DNA from: Collinsella ihumii | GTDB taxonomy: Bacteria > Actinomycetota > Coriobacteriia > Coriobacteriales > Coriobacteriaceae | Reading direction: 5' to 3' | DNA length: 64,000 bases | Assembly: GCF_900046475.1 (NCBI RefSeq) | Contig: NZ_FCOU01000014.1 | Location: forward strand, 1-64,000 | Shown here: positions 1 to 8,191 of the stretch, piece after piece | Position numbering within the stretch: position 1 is the first letter of the stretch | How the letters are laid out: every line of letters starts with the position of its first letter | Notes under the pieces: generated by a model | Seen by the model: the letters and a program-made list of their open reading frames with translations, nothing else | Told to the model about the DNA's origin: nothing | The model's database searches: none | Translations under genes and position numbers: made by a program

Positions 1-70
1 GACGATCGCCGCCGCGAGCGCGCGGGCCTCCGGCGAGTCGTAGGGCACGCCCTTGGCCATGAGCAGGCTC
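1..70 (-). pseudogene. nrdJ: Internal fragment of adenosylcobalamin-dependent ribonucleotide reductase
   Basis: Read on the minus strand, the first 70 bases encode SLLMAKGVPYDSPEARALAA followed by AIV. This resembles the class II ribonucleotide reductase segment that normally follows GYANLGA and reads LLMAKGxPYDSxEARA. The similarity stops near base 70, where the codons upstream in reading direction (APSSR) no longer fit the family and IS3-type sequence begins. The gene therefore seems interrupted, or joined artificially, at this point; the remainder lies outside the window. The call rests on only about 23 residues and on family memory. Class II enzymes need B12, which fits the CbiK-type chelatase at 16.7 kb. 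Confidence 0.5.
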
Positions 71-256
71 CGCGAGGAGGGGGCGCTGGCGCTGGTGACC
101 GACGTCGCGGTGAAGGCGCAGGCGCCCCCCGCCTCGCCGCCCTCGGAGCTGGAGGCCCTCAGGGCCCGCTGCGAGGAGCTGGAGCTGGAGAACGCGATAC
201 TGGCCGGCACGGTCGAGATACTAAAAAAGGCCCAGGCGCCGACCCGTCCGCCCTGA
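53..256 (+). pseudogene. IS3-family transposase OrfA, C-terminal remnant
   Basis: The open frame gives 67 residues, of which only those from about base 71 look like IS. The C-terminal half has a leucine-zipper-like stretch (ELEALRARCEELELENAIL) ending in VEILKKAQ, the usual tail of IS3 OrfA before the frameshift site. The N-terminal helix-turn-helix of a ~100-residue OrfA is absent because the element is cut at its left side. The ATG at 53 lies in the flanking nrdJ-like sequence and is probably not a native start. Confidence 0.6.
223..229 (+). promoter_or_regulatory. A AAA AAG slippery heptamer for -1 frameshifting (orfA-orfB)
   Basis: Bases 223-229 read AAAAAAG and are phased as A AAA AAG in the orfA frame (codons CTA AAA AAG). 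This is the classic IS3-family programmed -1 frameshift site. Slippage by one base leads straight into the orfB frame (GPGADPSALTAAERAALAES...), so an OrfAB fusion would be made. Confidence 0.75.
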
Positions 257-1162
257 CGGCGGCGGAGCGGGCGGCGCTGGCTGAGTCCCTCAGGGGCCGG
301 TTCGGGCTGCCGCGCGTGCTCGCGGCGCTCTCTCTGCCCAGGAGCACGTTCTACCACCGCCTCTCGCGCGCCGCGGCGGACCGCGACGCCGGCATCAGGG
401 CCCTCGTGGCCGAGGAGTTCCGGGCCTCCGGGGGCCGCTACGGCTACCGGCGCGCGCACGCCGCGCTGCGGGCCCGCCTCGCGCGCCTTCGACGCGCGCG
501 GCATGCGCGTCTTGCGCGAGGAGGGGCTCGAGGCCGCGAGGCCCCGCCGCCGGCGTTACAGCTCCTACGCCGGCGAGGAGGGGCGCGCGTGCGCCCCGAA
601 CCTGCTGCTCGTCGACGCCTCCCGAGACCTGCACGACTTCTCGGCCGCCGCGCCCGGCGAGACCATGGTCACGGACGTCACCGAGTTCAGGCTGCCGGAC
701 GACGCGCGCAAGGTCTACCTCAGCCCCGTCATCGACCTCTACGACGGGGACGTCGTGTCCTTCTCGGCCGGCACGAGCCCCTCCAAGGCGCTCGTCTCGG
801 AGATGCTCGCGGGGGCCGTGGCCGCCGCGGGAGGGGGCTTCACCCTGCACTCCGACCGCGGCTGGCACTACCGCACCCCCGACTGGGTCGCCGCCTGCGG
901 GTCGGCGGGCGTGACGAGGTCGATGTCGCGGAAGGGCCACTCGCCCGACAACGCCGCCTGCGAGGGCTTCTTCGGCAGGCTGAAGGTCGAGTTCTTCCAC
1001 GGCAGGGACTGGTCGGGCTGGAGGGCGGAGGAGTTCATCGCGGAGCTCTCCTCGTACATCCGCTGGTACCGGGAGGGCCGGCTGAAGGCCTTCCGGGAGG
1101 GCGGCCGGACGGTGTACGATACGATCAGGGGCCGAAGAGAGCGGCTCGGGCTGGCCGCCTAG
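229..1162 (+). pseudogene. IS3-family transposase OrfB, disrupted by a second frameshift
   Basis: OrfB catalyses DDE-type strand transfer in IS3 elements. The N-terminal part (RSTFYHRLSR, GGRYGYRRAHAALRA) is read in one frame up to about base 478. The rest (MRVLREEGLEAARPRRRRY onward) is in another frame from about base 490. The integrase core is present: VTDVTEF (first Asp), LHSDRGWHY (second Asp) and CEGFFGRLKVEFF (Glu), then a YNxxR-like tail near SSYIRWYREGRLKAF. The internal shift is separate from the programmed -1 site, so the copy is likely inactive unless it is a sequencing error in this very GC-rich stretch. Confidence 0.7.
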
Positions 1163-1416
1163 GCCTGTCCAGGAAATCGTCCGCATCCCCGGCTTACAGC
1201 AAAACAGAAATTTCTAGCCACTTTCGCCGGGGAGGGCGGTATCCGGGGTCCTCCCCGGCGACGATGGAGGGGGCGGTGCCATTGATCAGCGCTTTCCTAG
1301 AGCGGTGGGCTCGCGTAAGGCCAATGTCGGCAACGTCCCTCGGCACGCCCCGCAGCGGCGCGAAGGCTTTTGGATGGGGCTGGTACCATCGCGGGGCGTG
1401 TCCAGGGGCCAGCCCC
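1163..1416. other. Intergenic stretch after the IS, with a dispersed-repeat fragment
   Basis: No gene is evident. Around 1281-1305 it carries ATTGATCAGCGCTTTCCTAG, a relative of the GATCA/CTAGGGAAAC repeat seen at 8.2 and 35.8 kb. Bases 1229-1262 contain a GC-rich imperfect hairpin (CCGGGGAGG...CCTCCCCGG) that could end transcription toward either side. Confidence 0.4.
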
Positions 1417-2694
1417 TTATGGGCGCACCGCGCCGGCGCGCAGGCCCGAGAGCCAGGCCCAGGCGAGGTTGAAGCCCCCGCAGTCCGCATCCATGTCGAG
1501 CGCCTCGCCGCAGACCGAAAGCGCCGGCGCGCACGAGGGCGTGACGGAAAGGCAAGGCAGCTCGACCGCATCGAACGGTATGCCCCCGCGCCGCACCTGG
1601 GCGCTCGCGTGCTCTGTCGTCCCCGCTGCCGTGAAGGCGAGATGCTTGCAGACATGGGCATAGGCGTGGACGCCTCGACCGCCTGCATGCTCGGAGACCG
1701 CGTCGACATGGACCGCCAAAGCGGGTGCGAGCATGCCGCAGAACCATGCGGGGCCCGCCGTCTCGGGCATGCCGGTGACGTCGCAGCGCCTGTCGAACAG
1801 TTCGATGAGCTCCTCTTCCGAGAAGGAAGGGAACAGGTCGAGCTCGATGACGTCACTCGCCTTCACGCGGCGCGACAGGTCGAAGGCGACGATGCCGGAG
1901 ATGCCGTACGGGCGAAAGAGCACCTCGCCCTCTTCGGACCAGCAGCGTGCGTTGCCGTGCATGAGCGACAGGCGGCAGTCGACGCGAAGCCCGTCGAGGC
2001 GGCTGAGCGCGGTAATGTCGGGCTGCGGCGTGCAGGCGACCGGGCACAGCACCGGCATCTCTTCGATATGGGGCAGGCCGAACAGGCCGGCTACGCCCGC
2101 AGACGCACCACCGCAGGCGACGATGACGCGGCGGGCGGATACGCGCTCTCCCGTGCGCGGCGCGCGCTTGAGTTCTTTTCGCAGCCCGCGCAGATGGGCG
2201 CGAAAATCCGCAGGGGGCTTTTTGGGCGTCGGGAGCGGGCCTGCGGGAACCGAGAGCTCGAGCTGCCATCCGTCGGCGTTATCGTGCACGGCGCGCTCGA
2301 CCTCGGCGCAGCACCGGATATCGACCCCGAGCTTGGCCACGGTGGCGACCAGGGCGTCGCGCACGGTGTCGGCTCGCTTGCTGTATGGATACAGACGACC
2401 GTCGATCTCGCAGGTCAGAAGGCCGATCGAATCGAAGAGTCGCGCGAGCTCCTCCTCGGGATGATCGCCCATGACGGTGCGCGCGATGCCGGGGTGCCGG
2501 TAGCGTGCAGGGTCGAGGTCGGCGTTCGACAGGTTGCATCGGCCGTTGCCGGTGGCGAGGATGGGCAGGCCGACCTCGACATCGCGTTCGATAAGGACGA
2601 CCGACTGTCCCGTTCTGCCTGCAGACAGGGCGGCGGCGAGCCCTGAGGCGCCGCCGCCGATGATCGCTACATCATATATGGGAGAGCCGGCCAC
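1417..2694 (-). CDS. HI0933/YhiN-family FAD-dependent oxidoreductase
   Basis: This is a 425-residue flavoprotein of the HI0933 (BaiN/YhiN) family. Near residues 9-22 there is an FAD-binding Rossmann motif (IIGGGASGLAAAL), followed by the family signature TGNGRCNLSN near residue 50. A second dinucleotide-type element, VIVACGGAS, lies mid-protein, and the C-terminal segment DADCGGFNLAWAWLSG is also typical. Length is normal. The physiological substrate is not known from the sequence; some relatives in gut bacteria reduce steroid or bile-acid intermediates, but nothing here shows that. The start is GTG at 2694, directly abutting the stop of the upstream Mrp gene, so the two are surely co-transcribed. 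Confidence 0.85.
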   Translation of the reverse strand: MAGSPIYDVAIIGGGASGLAAALSAGRTGQSVVLIERDVEVGLPILATGNGRCNLSNADLDPARYRHPGIARTVMGDHPEEELARLFDSIGLLTCEIDGRLYPYSKRADTVRDALVATVAKLGVDIRCCAEVERAVHDNADGWQLELSVPAGPLPTPKKPPADFRAHLRGLRKELKRAPRTGERVSARRVIVACGGASAGVAGLFGLPHIEEMPVLCPVACTPQPDITALSRLDGLRVDCRLSLMHGNARCWSEEGEVLFRPYGISGIVAFDLSRRVKASDVIELDLFPSFSEEELIELFDRRCDVTGMPETAGPAWFCGMLAPALAVHVDAVSEHAGGRGVHAYAHVCKHLAFTAAGTTEHASAQVRRGGIPFDAVELPCLSVTPSCAPALSVCGEALDMDADCGGFNLAWAWLSGLRAGAVRP

Positions 2695-3537
2695 CTATGC
2701 CTGCTTATCCTCGTCGCCCTCGTGCGCCTCGACGGCACGGGCGGCCGCGAGCGTGAGGGGCAGGGTGCCTGCGGGAAGGTCGGCCTCGATGGTGCCCGCA
2801 TCGCATGCGGCGGCGAGCGCGGGGTCGATGGGCAGGCGGTCGAGCACCTTCAGGTTGTAGGTCTCGGCGACCTGGTCGAGCTTGCTCTCACCGAAGATCT
2901 CGATGGCGCGCCCGCAGTCGGGGCACTGCACGTAGCTCATGTTCTCGACGATGCCCAGGATCGGCACGTTCATCTTGTCGGCCATGTTGACCGCCTTGGC
3001 CACGATCATGGACACGAGGTCCTGCGGGCTGGTGACCACGACGATGCCGTCGACGGGCAGCGACTGGAAGACCGTGAGCGCCACGTCGCCCGTGCCCGGA
3101 GGCATATCGACCAGCAGGTAGTCGAGCGGGCCCCACGAGGTGTCGCTCCAGAACTGCTTGATGGCGCCGGCGATGACCGGGCCGCGCCAGAGCACGGGGT
3201 CGGTCTCGTTTTGCAGCAGCAGGTTGGACGACATCACCTTGATGCCCGTGGCGGAGATCTCGGGGAGCAGAAGCTTGCCCAGGCCGTGGGCGCGGCGGTC
3301 GCCCATGCCGAACATGCGGGGGATGGACGGACCGGTGATGTCGGCGTCCAGGATGCCGACTTTGGCGCCCCCGCGCGCGAGCTCGACGGCGAGCGAGCCG
3401 GTGACGAGCGACTTGCCCACGCCGCCCTTGCCGGACAGCACGGCGATGACGCGCTTGACCTCGGAGAGGTTGTTTTCCTCGAACTGCATCGGCGCGGTCT
3501 GCCCGCCCGCCGCAGCGGCATGTTCACATGTTGCCAT
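2695..3537 (-). CDS. mrp: Mrp/NBP35-family Fe-S cluster carrier ATPase
   Basis: A 280-residue P-loop ATPase of the Mrp (ApbC) family, which binds and transfers Fe-S clusters in the cytoplasm. The deviant Walker A motif GKGGVGKS lies near residue 36, the LDADITGPSIPRMFG block follows, and VDMPPGTGD is the switch region. The conserved pair YVQCPDCG (CxxC), which holds the bridging cluster in the dimer, is intact. A short N-terminus with one Cys-His pair (CEH) replaces the MIP18-like domain of longer homologues. The ATG at 3537 has AAAGGA upstream on the minus strand. It is first in a two-gene unit with the HI0933-type flavoprotein. Confidence 0.92.
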   Translation of the reverse strand: MATCEHAAAAGGQTAPMQFEENNLSEVKRVIAVLSGKGGVGKSLVTGSLAVELARGGAKVGILDADITGPSIPRMFGMGDRRAHGLGKLLLPEISATGIKVMSSNLLLQNETDPVLWRGPVIAGAIKQFWSDTSWGPLDYLLVDMPPGTGDVALTVFQSLPVDGIVVVTSPQDLVSMIVAKAVNMADKMNVPILGIVENMSYVQCPDCGRAIEIFGESKLDQVAETYNLKVLDRLPIDPALAAACDAGTIEADLPAGTLPLTLAAARAVEAHEGDEDKQA

Positions 3538-3688
3538 GGGGGTCCTTTCGTTCGCGATGACGTTGTTATGACCCCATTGTACCCGTGCTCATGGCAGCTG
3601 TGCATCGAGTTGGGCGCTTTATGCTGACGGTGACATAGCACTCGTCGCAGGCTCCTCAAATGGCGCTTGTGCGGAGTATTGTGAATGT

Positions 3689-3856
3689 ATGACGGCCATG
3701 TTTCTGGGACGAGGCCAGATGGGGTCGCAGATTCTTGAGCGTTTGCATGTTTCGTTCGGAACAAGTCATTCGGCTCGACGTGAGGCGTATGGGATTCTGG
3801 ATGTGAAAATCGCGGAGGGCTTTGTCGCTCTTCTTGCACGTGAGCTGGATAGGTAA
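3689..3856 (+). CDS. Possible small protein, 55 residues
   Basis: The frame from ATG 3689 to TAA 3856 encodes a plausible soluble helical peptide (MTAMFLGRGQMGSQILERL...EGFVALLARELDR). A GGAG lies 12-13 bases upstream, a somewhat long spacing. The stop is four bases before the TGTAGACA motif at 3860. No family is recognised, and this could be a chance open frame. Confidence 0.22.
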   Translation: MTAMFLGRGQMGSQILERLHVSFGTSHSARREAYGILDVKIAEGFVALLARELDR

Positions 3857-3859
3857 CCC

Positions 3860-3901
3860 TGTAGACACTCTTGTCGCGATATTACATATCGGTTGTCTAT
3901 A
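3860..3901 (+). promoter_or_regulatory. TGTAGACA...TGTCTATA paired operator-like motif (site A)
   Basis: TGTAGACA (3860-3867) and TGTCTATA (3894-3901) form an inverted pair 34 bases apart, start to start. The same arrangement precedes three other units in the window (22.9, 25.2 and 27.6 kb), all tied to exported proteins, ABC transporters or the LuxR-type regulator. It lies about 245 bases before the exported-protein gene at 4147. Confidence 0.5.
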
Positions 3902-4146
3902 CGAAATGCCGTGTCATTTCAGTATTGTTGGCGCAAGCTGCAGTAGCCTATGCACCCTTCCGATTCCTCATAAGCACATGCGATAGGTGATTGTGGGTGC
4001 ACATGTAGATTCACCATGAAGGAGATGTGTCCCATGTAGAAGAAACAGACAGCATGTTGGGTTCTTGAGTCAAGGGTGCGGCTCAAACTGAATCAATAGG
4101 GCACCTCTTCAATTGGATTGGTTCGAAACGCAGGCGAGAAAGGAAG

Positions 4147-4809
4147 ATGATGAAGGGTAAGCGTTTGATGACGGCTATCGTGACGGCAGCGTTATTCTTC
4201 CAGGGAGTTTCTCCAGTTGCCGCTGCGTTTGGTATGTCGAATGATGAAAGTATACTCAGCTCTGCGGGTATCTCGATTGGAGAGAACCAGAACGGTTCAA
4301 TAACGATCAACGATAATGGTTCTAAGAAAATCATCAGCTTGTCCGAAGCCGACGGAGTTCGCACTGTTACCATTGAGGATGAGGCCACGGGAAAATCCAA
4401 TCATTTGTTTTTTGATGTGGAGACTGGAAAGGTGACGTCTGATTTCACGGGTGCGACTCTGTATTTGTCATCGGAGCCAGAAAGCTATGGCGATGAAGAT
4501 GTTGTTCAGCGTGTAAATCAACCTGTCAGAACATATACGAGGTATCAAATATCCTTTGCTGAGATCCGGGCAATATTCGGGCCCTACGCAACTGCGGCAA
4601 ATGTTGCGAGCCTCTTTGTCGGCCGCATTGGCATCCCCGCACTAGACGTTGCGCTGGGTGCCGCAGTTGCGGCGGTTTGGATTCTGGGCTCTGTCCCAGA
4701 CGATCCTAACGGCGGGATCTACGTTGTCACAATCCTGAAGAGATGGTATGACGATGATGGCGTGCTTTACCAGACCCAAGCGGGAATTGACTCCGCAGGG
4801 ATTTATTGA
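4147..4809 (+). CDS. Exported protein of unknown function
   Basis: A 220-residue protein with a clear signal peptide: KGKRLMTAIVTAALFFQG, then SPVAAA as a probable signal peptidase I site near residue 27. The mature part begins with an acidic β-rich region (SITINDNGSKKIISLSEADG, then TVTIEDEATG). A hydrophobic segment follows near residues 165-190 (GIPALDVALGAAVAAVWILG), and the tail is KRWYDDDGVLYQTQAG. The hydrophobic segment suggests membrane insertion or a pore-like peptide, but no family is recognised. ATG 4150 is an alternative start better spaced from the AAAGGA site. GC is lower than in neighbouring genes, suggesting recent acquisition. The stop overlaps the next gene. Confidence 0.7.
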   Translation: MMKGKRLMTAIVTAALFFQGVSPVAAAFGMSNDESILSSAGISIGENQNGSITINDNGSKKIISLSEADGVRTVTIEDEATGKSNHLFFDVETGKVTSDFTGATLYLSSEPESYGDEDVVQRVNQPVRTYTRYQISFAEIRAIFGPYATAANVASLFVGRIGIPALDVALGAAVAAVWILGSVPDDPNGGIYVVTILKRWYDDDGVLYQTQAGIDSAGIY

Positions 4810-5114
4810 TGGGATCGAAAGGTTCACGGTTGATGGAGCGGAAGGGTTCAGAGCGCCGACGGTTGTTTCGCGCGAATAGTGCGTTTGCGGGCGCAGGCGT
4901 AACTCGGATTATCGCGAGTCTGTGCGACGCGGGCGGGATGCCTCTTGCTGCCGATGCCTTCATGGTAGCGAGCGTATTGTTCATGCTCTACATCGTGTAC
5001 GTCATCTGGTCTGGTCCTCGTGGCGAGGCGGTGTACGGCAATCGTGTCGGCGACGTCGCCCTGTCCGTTTTGCTGCTGGCAGCAGGCGCGCTGACTGTTT
5101 TCGATCTGGTGTAG
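4809..5114 (+). CDS. Small two-helix membrane protein
   Basis: 101 residues starting at ATG 4809, overlapping the previous stop by one base (TGATG), so the two genes are translationally coupled. The basic N-terminus (KGSRLMERKGSERRRLFR) is followed by a membrane segment near residues 48-70 (FMVASVLFMLYIVYVIW) and another near 82-100 (ALSVLLLAAGALTVF). This topology would fit an immunity or accessory protein for the exported product upstream, but no family is recognised and that role is only a suggestion. Confidence 0.6.
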   Translation: MGSKGSRLMERKGSERRRLFRANSAFAGAGVTRIIASLCDAGGMPLAADAFMVASVLFMLYIVYVIWSGPRGEAVYGNRVGDVALSVLLLAAGALTVFDLV

Positions 5115-5133
5115 GCGCTTGTGAGGGCGGTAT

Positions 5134-5174
5134 ATGAGGGGTGCCGCGGGATATGCTTCCCGTGGCGCCCCTTG
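5134..5174. terminator. Hairpin between convergent genes
   Basis: GGGGTGCCGCGGGA pairs with TCCCGTGGCGCCCC around a four-base loop. It lies between the plus-strand membrane-protein gene and the minus-strand oxidoreductase and has no strong U-tract, so it may act weakly in both directions. Confidence 0.45.
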
Positions 5175-5191
5175 CGAGCGTGAACCGTATG

Positions 5192-7768
5192 CTAGCAGGT
5201 CGCGCCGCCCACCACGTTCTTGTTGAGGATGGCTTCCTTGTCGATGGGTGCGGTCAGGAGCTTGTCCTGCACGTACTCAAAGCCCAGGCGCGCCACGGTG
5301 TCGGCGAAGCGCTCGCCCGAGATGCCCTCGTCGCGGAAGAACAGGATGGCGCGCTCCACGACATCCATGACCTCGTCCTCGCTGGTGAAGATCCGCTCGA
5401 GCGCACGGCCGTGGGCGGTCTTCTTTCCCCAACGTCCTCCGATATAGACCTTGTAGCCGGTGAGCTCCTCGGTCACCGCGCCGAACGGGCAGGAGCCGAC
5501 GCAGCGACCGCAGTGGTTGCAGAGGCTCTCATCGATGGTGATCTTGCCGTCCGGGCCGACCTGTGCGTCGCCCATGGGGCAGGCCTTCACGACCTGGCAG
5601 ACCTTGCAGGCGCGGCACTTCCCGAGGTCGATCTGCGGGATGCGCTGGCCCACGATTCCCAGGTCGTTGAGGTCGGGCTTGACGCACATGTTGGGACAGC
5701 CGCCGACGGCGATCTTGAACTTGTGCGGCAGCTCGATGCCATGGTATCCGACGTAGAAGCGCTCGTGCAGCTTCTCGGACAGATCGAACGTGTCGATCAG
5801 GCCGTATTGGCAGGTTGTGCCCTTGCAGGAGACGACGGGGCGGACCTTGGAGCCGGTGCCGCCGGAATCCAGGCCGTGGTCCTGCAAAAACTCGATGCAG
5901 GCGGCGATGTTGTCATACGGCACGCCCTGGATCTCCAGGGTGAGGCGCGTGGTCATGGTGACCTCGCCGGAGCCGAACGTCTCGGCTGCCTCGGCGACCG
6001 TCTTCTGCTCGACGCTCGTCAGCTTGCCGTTGCGGGTGATGACGCGGATGTTGAACACATCGTCGAAGCGCTTGTCCTGCAGGCAGCCCAGGCCCTTCAG
6101 GCGCTTGATCTCGACGGCGGGCAGTTTTTTGCCCGCGGGGCGCGGTACCTTGACCTCGTTGAACGTGATGCCGCCTTCGAGCACGCGCGTGTTCGTGTAG
6201 CCGGCTGCCTTGAGGCGGTTCTGCATGAAGTAGCCGCGCTTGCCCTTGGCACACACGAGCAGCAGCTTCTCGTCTTTGGCGTGACCGGGCAGCTCGCCTG
6301 CGACCTTTGTGAGGTCGACCCATTCGGCGCCGGGGATGGCGGGTGCGGGCAGCGCATCGATGACCGCGTAGTCTGCCGCCTCGCCTGCGGCGTACTGAGC
6401 GGGCGTGAAGGACTCCAGGCGACCGGCGAGCTTGTTCTCGAGGATGTAGCCGGCCGTCACGAGCGGATGGATGGCCGTGGAGAACGGCGGCGCATAGGCG
6501 AAGTCCATGAGGTCGAGGTCCTCGACCTTGAGCTTCTGGTAGAGCGCCTCGACCATGATGTCGACGACCTTGTCGACGGTACCCGCCCCGAGCACCTGGA
6601 CGCCGAGCAGGCGATGGGTCTTCTTGCAGGCGATAAGCTTGATGAAGAAGCTCGAGGAGCCGGGGTAGTAGTGGGCCTTGTCATCCACGACGGCGACGAT
6701 GCTCTCGGGATCGAAGCCCTCCTCGCGGGCCGCCGCCTCGGTGAGGCCGGTGCGCCCGGCGTTCAGCGCGGGCAGCAGGCGGACGACGCCGGTGCCGAGC
6801 ACGCCCGGATAGCTCGTGGGCGTTCCGGTGAGCGTGCGGGCGAGCGCGCGGCCGGCGATGTTGGCCGTGGACCCCATGGGGCTCCAGGCGGGTTTGCCGG
6901 TGATGGCGTTGCGCACCATGGCGCAGTCGCCGGCGGCGTAGACGTCGGCCAGGTTGGTCGCACAGAACTCGTCGGTGACGATGGTTCCCTTGACCATCTC
7001 GATGCCCGATCCCTCGAGCCATGCGGTCGCTGGGCGGATGCCGATGGCGACCACGACGATGTCGGCGGGAAGCGTGCCGGTGGCGGTCTGGACGCCCTCG
7101 GCGCGCGTCTCGCCGGCGATGCCGGTCAGCGCGGTGGCCGTGAGCACGCGCATGCCGGCTGCCTTGAGCTGACGGGTGGCGAAGCCGGCCATCTCGGGGT
7201 CGAGCACATTCGGCAGGATCTGGGGCATCGCGTCGATGACGGTGACCTGGAGGCCCTGGGCCATGAGGTTCTCCGCGATCTCGAGGCCGATGAAGCCGGC
7301 TCCGCAGACCACGGCGCGACGACAGCCGTTATCCTTGATGTAATCGCGGATGCCGGTCGCGTCGTCCGGGGTGCGCAGGCCGAACACGCCGGGCAGGTCG
7401 ATGCCTTCGACCTGCGGCATGAACGGGTTGGCACCCGTGGCAATGACCAGCTTGTCGTATGCCTCGGTGTGCTCCTCGTCGTCCTCGGAGCGAACGGTCA
7501 CGGTCTTTGCCGCGGCATCGAGGGAGATCGCCTCCTGGCCGGTCTGGACCGTCACGCCGGTGAGGCCGGCGTATGCCTCGGGCGTGTTGACGATGAGCGC
7601 CTCGCGGGTCTCGATGTCCCCTCCTACGTAATAGGGCAGACCGCAGCCCGCATAGCTGATATCGTGCCCTTTGGTGATGACGAGCACGTCCGCAGAGCGG
7701 TCGCAGCGCTTGATTTTCGCTGCGGTCTTGGTGCCGGCGGCGACGCCGCCAACGATCAGGTATCTCAT
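5192..7768 (-). CDS. CoA-disulfide reductase / rhodanese / sulfite-reductase-like / ferredoxin fusion
   Basis: An 858-residue multidomain redox protein. Residues 1 to ~445 form a pyridine-nucleotide disulfide oxidoreductase of CoA-disulfide reductase type: GGVAAGTKTA for FAD, SYAGCGLPYY with the single redox Cys, a second Rossmann motif GAGFIGLEIAE, and VYAAGDCA. A rhodanese domain follows (~465-550) with active-site loop CAKGKRGY. Then comes a nitrite/sulfite-reductase-type half (~570-715) with CKGTTC and GGCPNMC, which in that family ligate siroheme and a 4Fe-4S cluster. Last is a double 4Fe-4S ferredoxin (CRACKVCQVVKACP, CNHCGRCVGSCP). A role in reducing sulfane sulfur, polysulfide or sulfite is likely by domain content, but the substrate is not proven. 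Start ATG 7768 has AAGGGGG upstream; an upstream in-frame extension lacks family similarity. Confidence 0.85.
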   Translation of the reverse strand: MRYLIVGGVAAGTKTAAKIKRCDRSADVLVITKGHDISYAGCGLPYYVGGDIETREALIVNTPEAYAGLTGVTVQTGQEAISLDAAAKTVTVRSEDDEEHTEAYDKLVIATGANPFMPQVEGIDLPGVFGLRTPDDATGIRDYIKDNGCRRAVVCGAGFIGLEIAENLMAQGLQVTVIDAMPQILPNVLDPEMAGFATRQLKAAGMRVLTATALTGIAGETRAEGVQTATGTLPADIVVVAIGIRPATAWLEGSGIEMVKGTIVTDEFCATNLADVYAAGDCAMVRNAITGKPAWSPMGSTANIAGRALARTLTGTPTSYPGVLGTGVVRLLPALNAGRTGLTEAAAREEGFDPESIVAVVDDKAHYYPGSSSFFIKLIACKKTHRLLGVQVLGAGTVDKVVDIMVEALYQKLKVEDLDLMDFAYAPPFSTAIHPLVTAGYILENKLAGRLESFTPAQYAAGEAADYAVIDALPAPAIPGAEWVDLTKVAGELPGHAKDEKLLLVCAKGKRGYFMQNRLKAAGYTNTRVLEGGITFNEVKVPRPAGKKLPAVEIKRLKGLGCLQDKRFDDVFNIRVITRNGKLTSVEQKTVAEAAETFGSGEVTMTTRLTLEIQGVPYDNIAACIEFLQDHGLDSGGTGSKVRPVVSCKGTTCQYGLIDTFDLSEKLHERFYVGYHGIELPHKFKIAVGGCPNMCVKPDLNDLGIVGQRIPQIDLGKCRACKVCQVVKACPMGDAQVGPDGKITIDESLCNHCGRCVGSCPFGAVTEELTGYKVYIGGRWGKKTAHGRALERIFTSEDEVMDVVERAILFFRDEGISGERFADTVARLGFEYVQDKLLTAPIDKEAILNKNVVGGATC

Positions 7769-7935
7769 GCATACCCCCTTGCAGTGCGGGACGCGCAGGC
7801 GAGCCGCGTCCCAAACGTTGATGTATCCATGATAGGGCGCTGGCGCTCGATGGAAGCCCAGAAGCGCGCGGGTGGTACTTTTTGGGACAGGGTCGTTTTC
7901 GGCGGCCGGCACTGTTGCAACGTTCGTTGCGTTCG

Positions 7936-7959
7936 TGATCATCTTGATTTTGGTGATCA
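7936..7959 (-). promoter_or_regulatory. TGATCA-N12-TGATCA operator candidate upstream of the oxidoreductase
   Basis: Two perfect TGATCA palindromes (7936-7941 and 7954-7959) are spaced 18 bases apart, about 170 bases upstream of the oxidoreductase start. Next to them, GCAAC/GTTGC (7917-7930) forms a smaller inverted repeat. No known regulator is assigned. Confidence 0.3.
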
Positions 7960-7983
7960 AATAACTCTCGGTGGGTGATGCCT

Positions 7984-8020
7984 AAAAAGGAACAACCGCC
8001 TTATGCGGAGGCGGTTGTTC
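7984..8020 (-). terminator. Rho-independent terminator (minus strand)
   Basis: AACAACCGCC and GGCGGTTGTT form a 10-bp stem at 7991-8019. Read on the minus strand it is followed by CCTTTTT, so it should end transcripts coming from the MIF-like gene. Confidence 0.75.
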
Positions 8021-8191
8021 TGCGTGGGTGTTGCCCACCAACAAATTCTTCCGCAGGAGGGCTTTTTCCTTCTGCTCGTACTGGGTATACCCCATCAGCA
8101 TCCCTGTTTACCGGGGTAGTTCCAGGGTGCGGAGCGTCGGACCGGACGGCTGCCAAGTCGGAGGGCGAGGCGCTCCAAACTGAAGTGCTCT

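Larger units (their letters stand above)
71..1185 (+). mobile_element. IS3-family element, 5'-truncated and frameshifted
   Basis: The sequence carries an orfA C-terminal part and an overlapping orfB with a DDE integrase core, joined through an A6G slippery heptamer as in IS3-family elements. The left part of orfA, including its helix-turn-helix, and the left terminal repeat are missing. The right end is not sharply defined: the coding part stops at 1162 and a TGTCCAGGAAAT-like end follows within about 25 bases. An extra frameshift in orfB suggests the copy is dead. The 1185 boundary is approximate. Confidence 0.7.
3538..4146. other. Long intergenic leader between mrp and the exported-protein gene
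   Basis: About 600 bases without a confident gene. It holds the divergent mrp promoter side, a possible 55-residue ORF (3689-3856), the TGTAGACA/TGTCTATA pair (3860-3901), and a strong ribosome-binding site (AAGGAG, about 4018-4023) followed by ATG directly joined to a TAG codon (4034-4039). GC content falls visibly here relative to the mrp side, as it does in the following gene. Confidence 0.5.
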
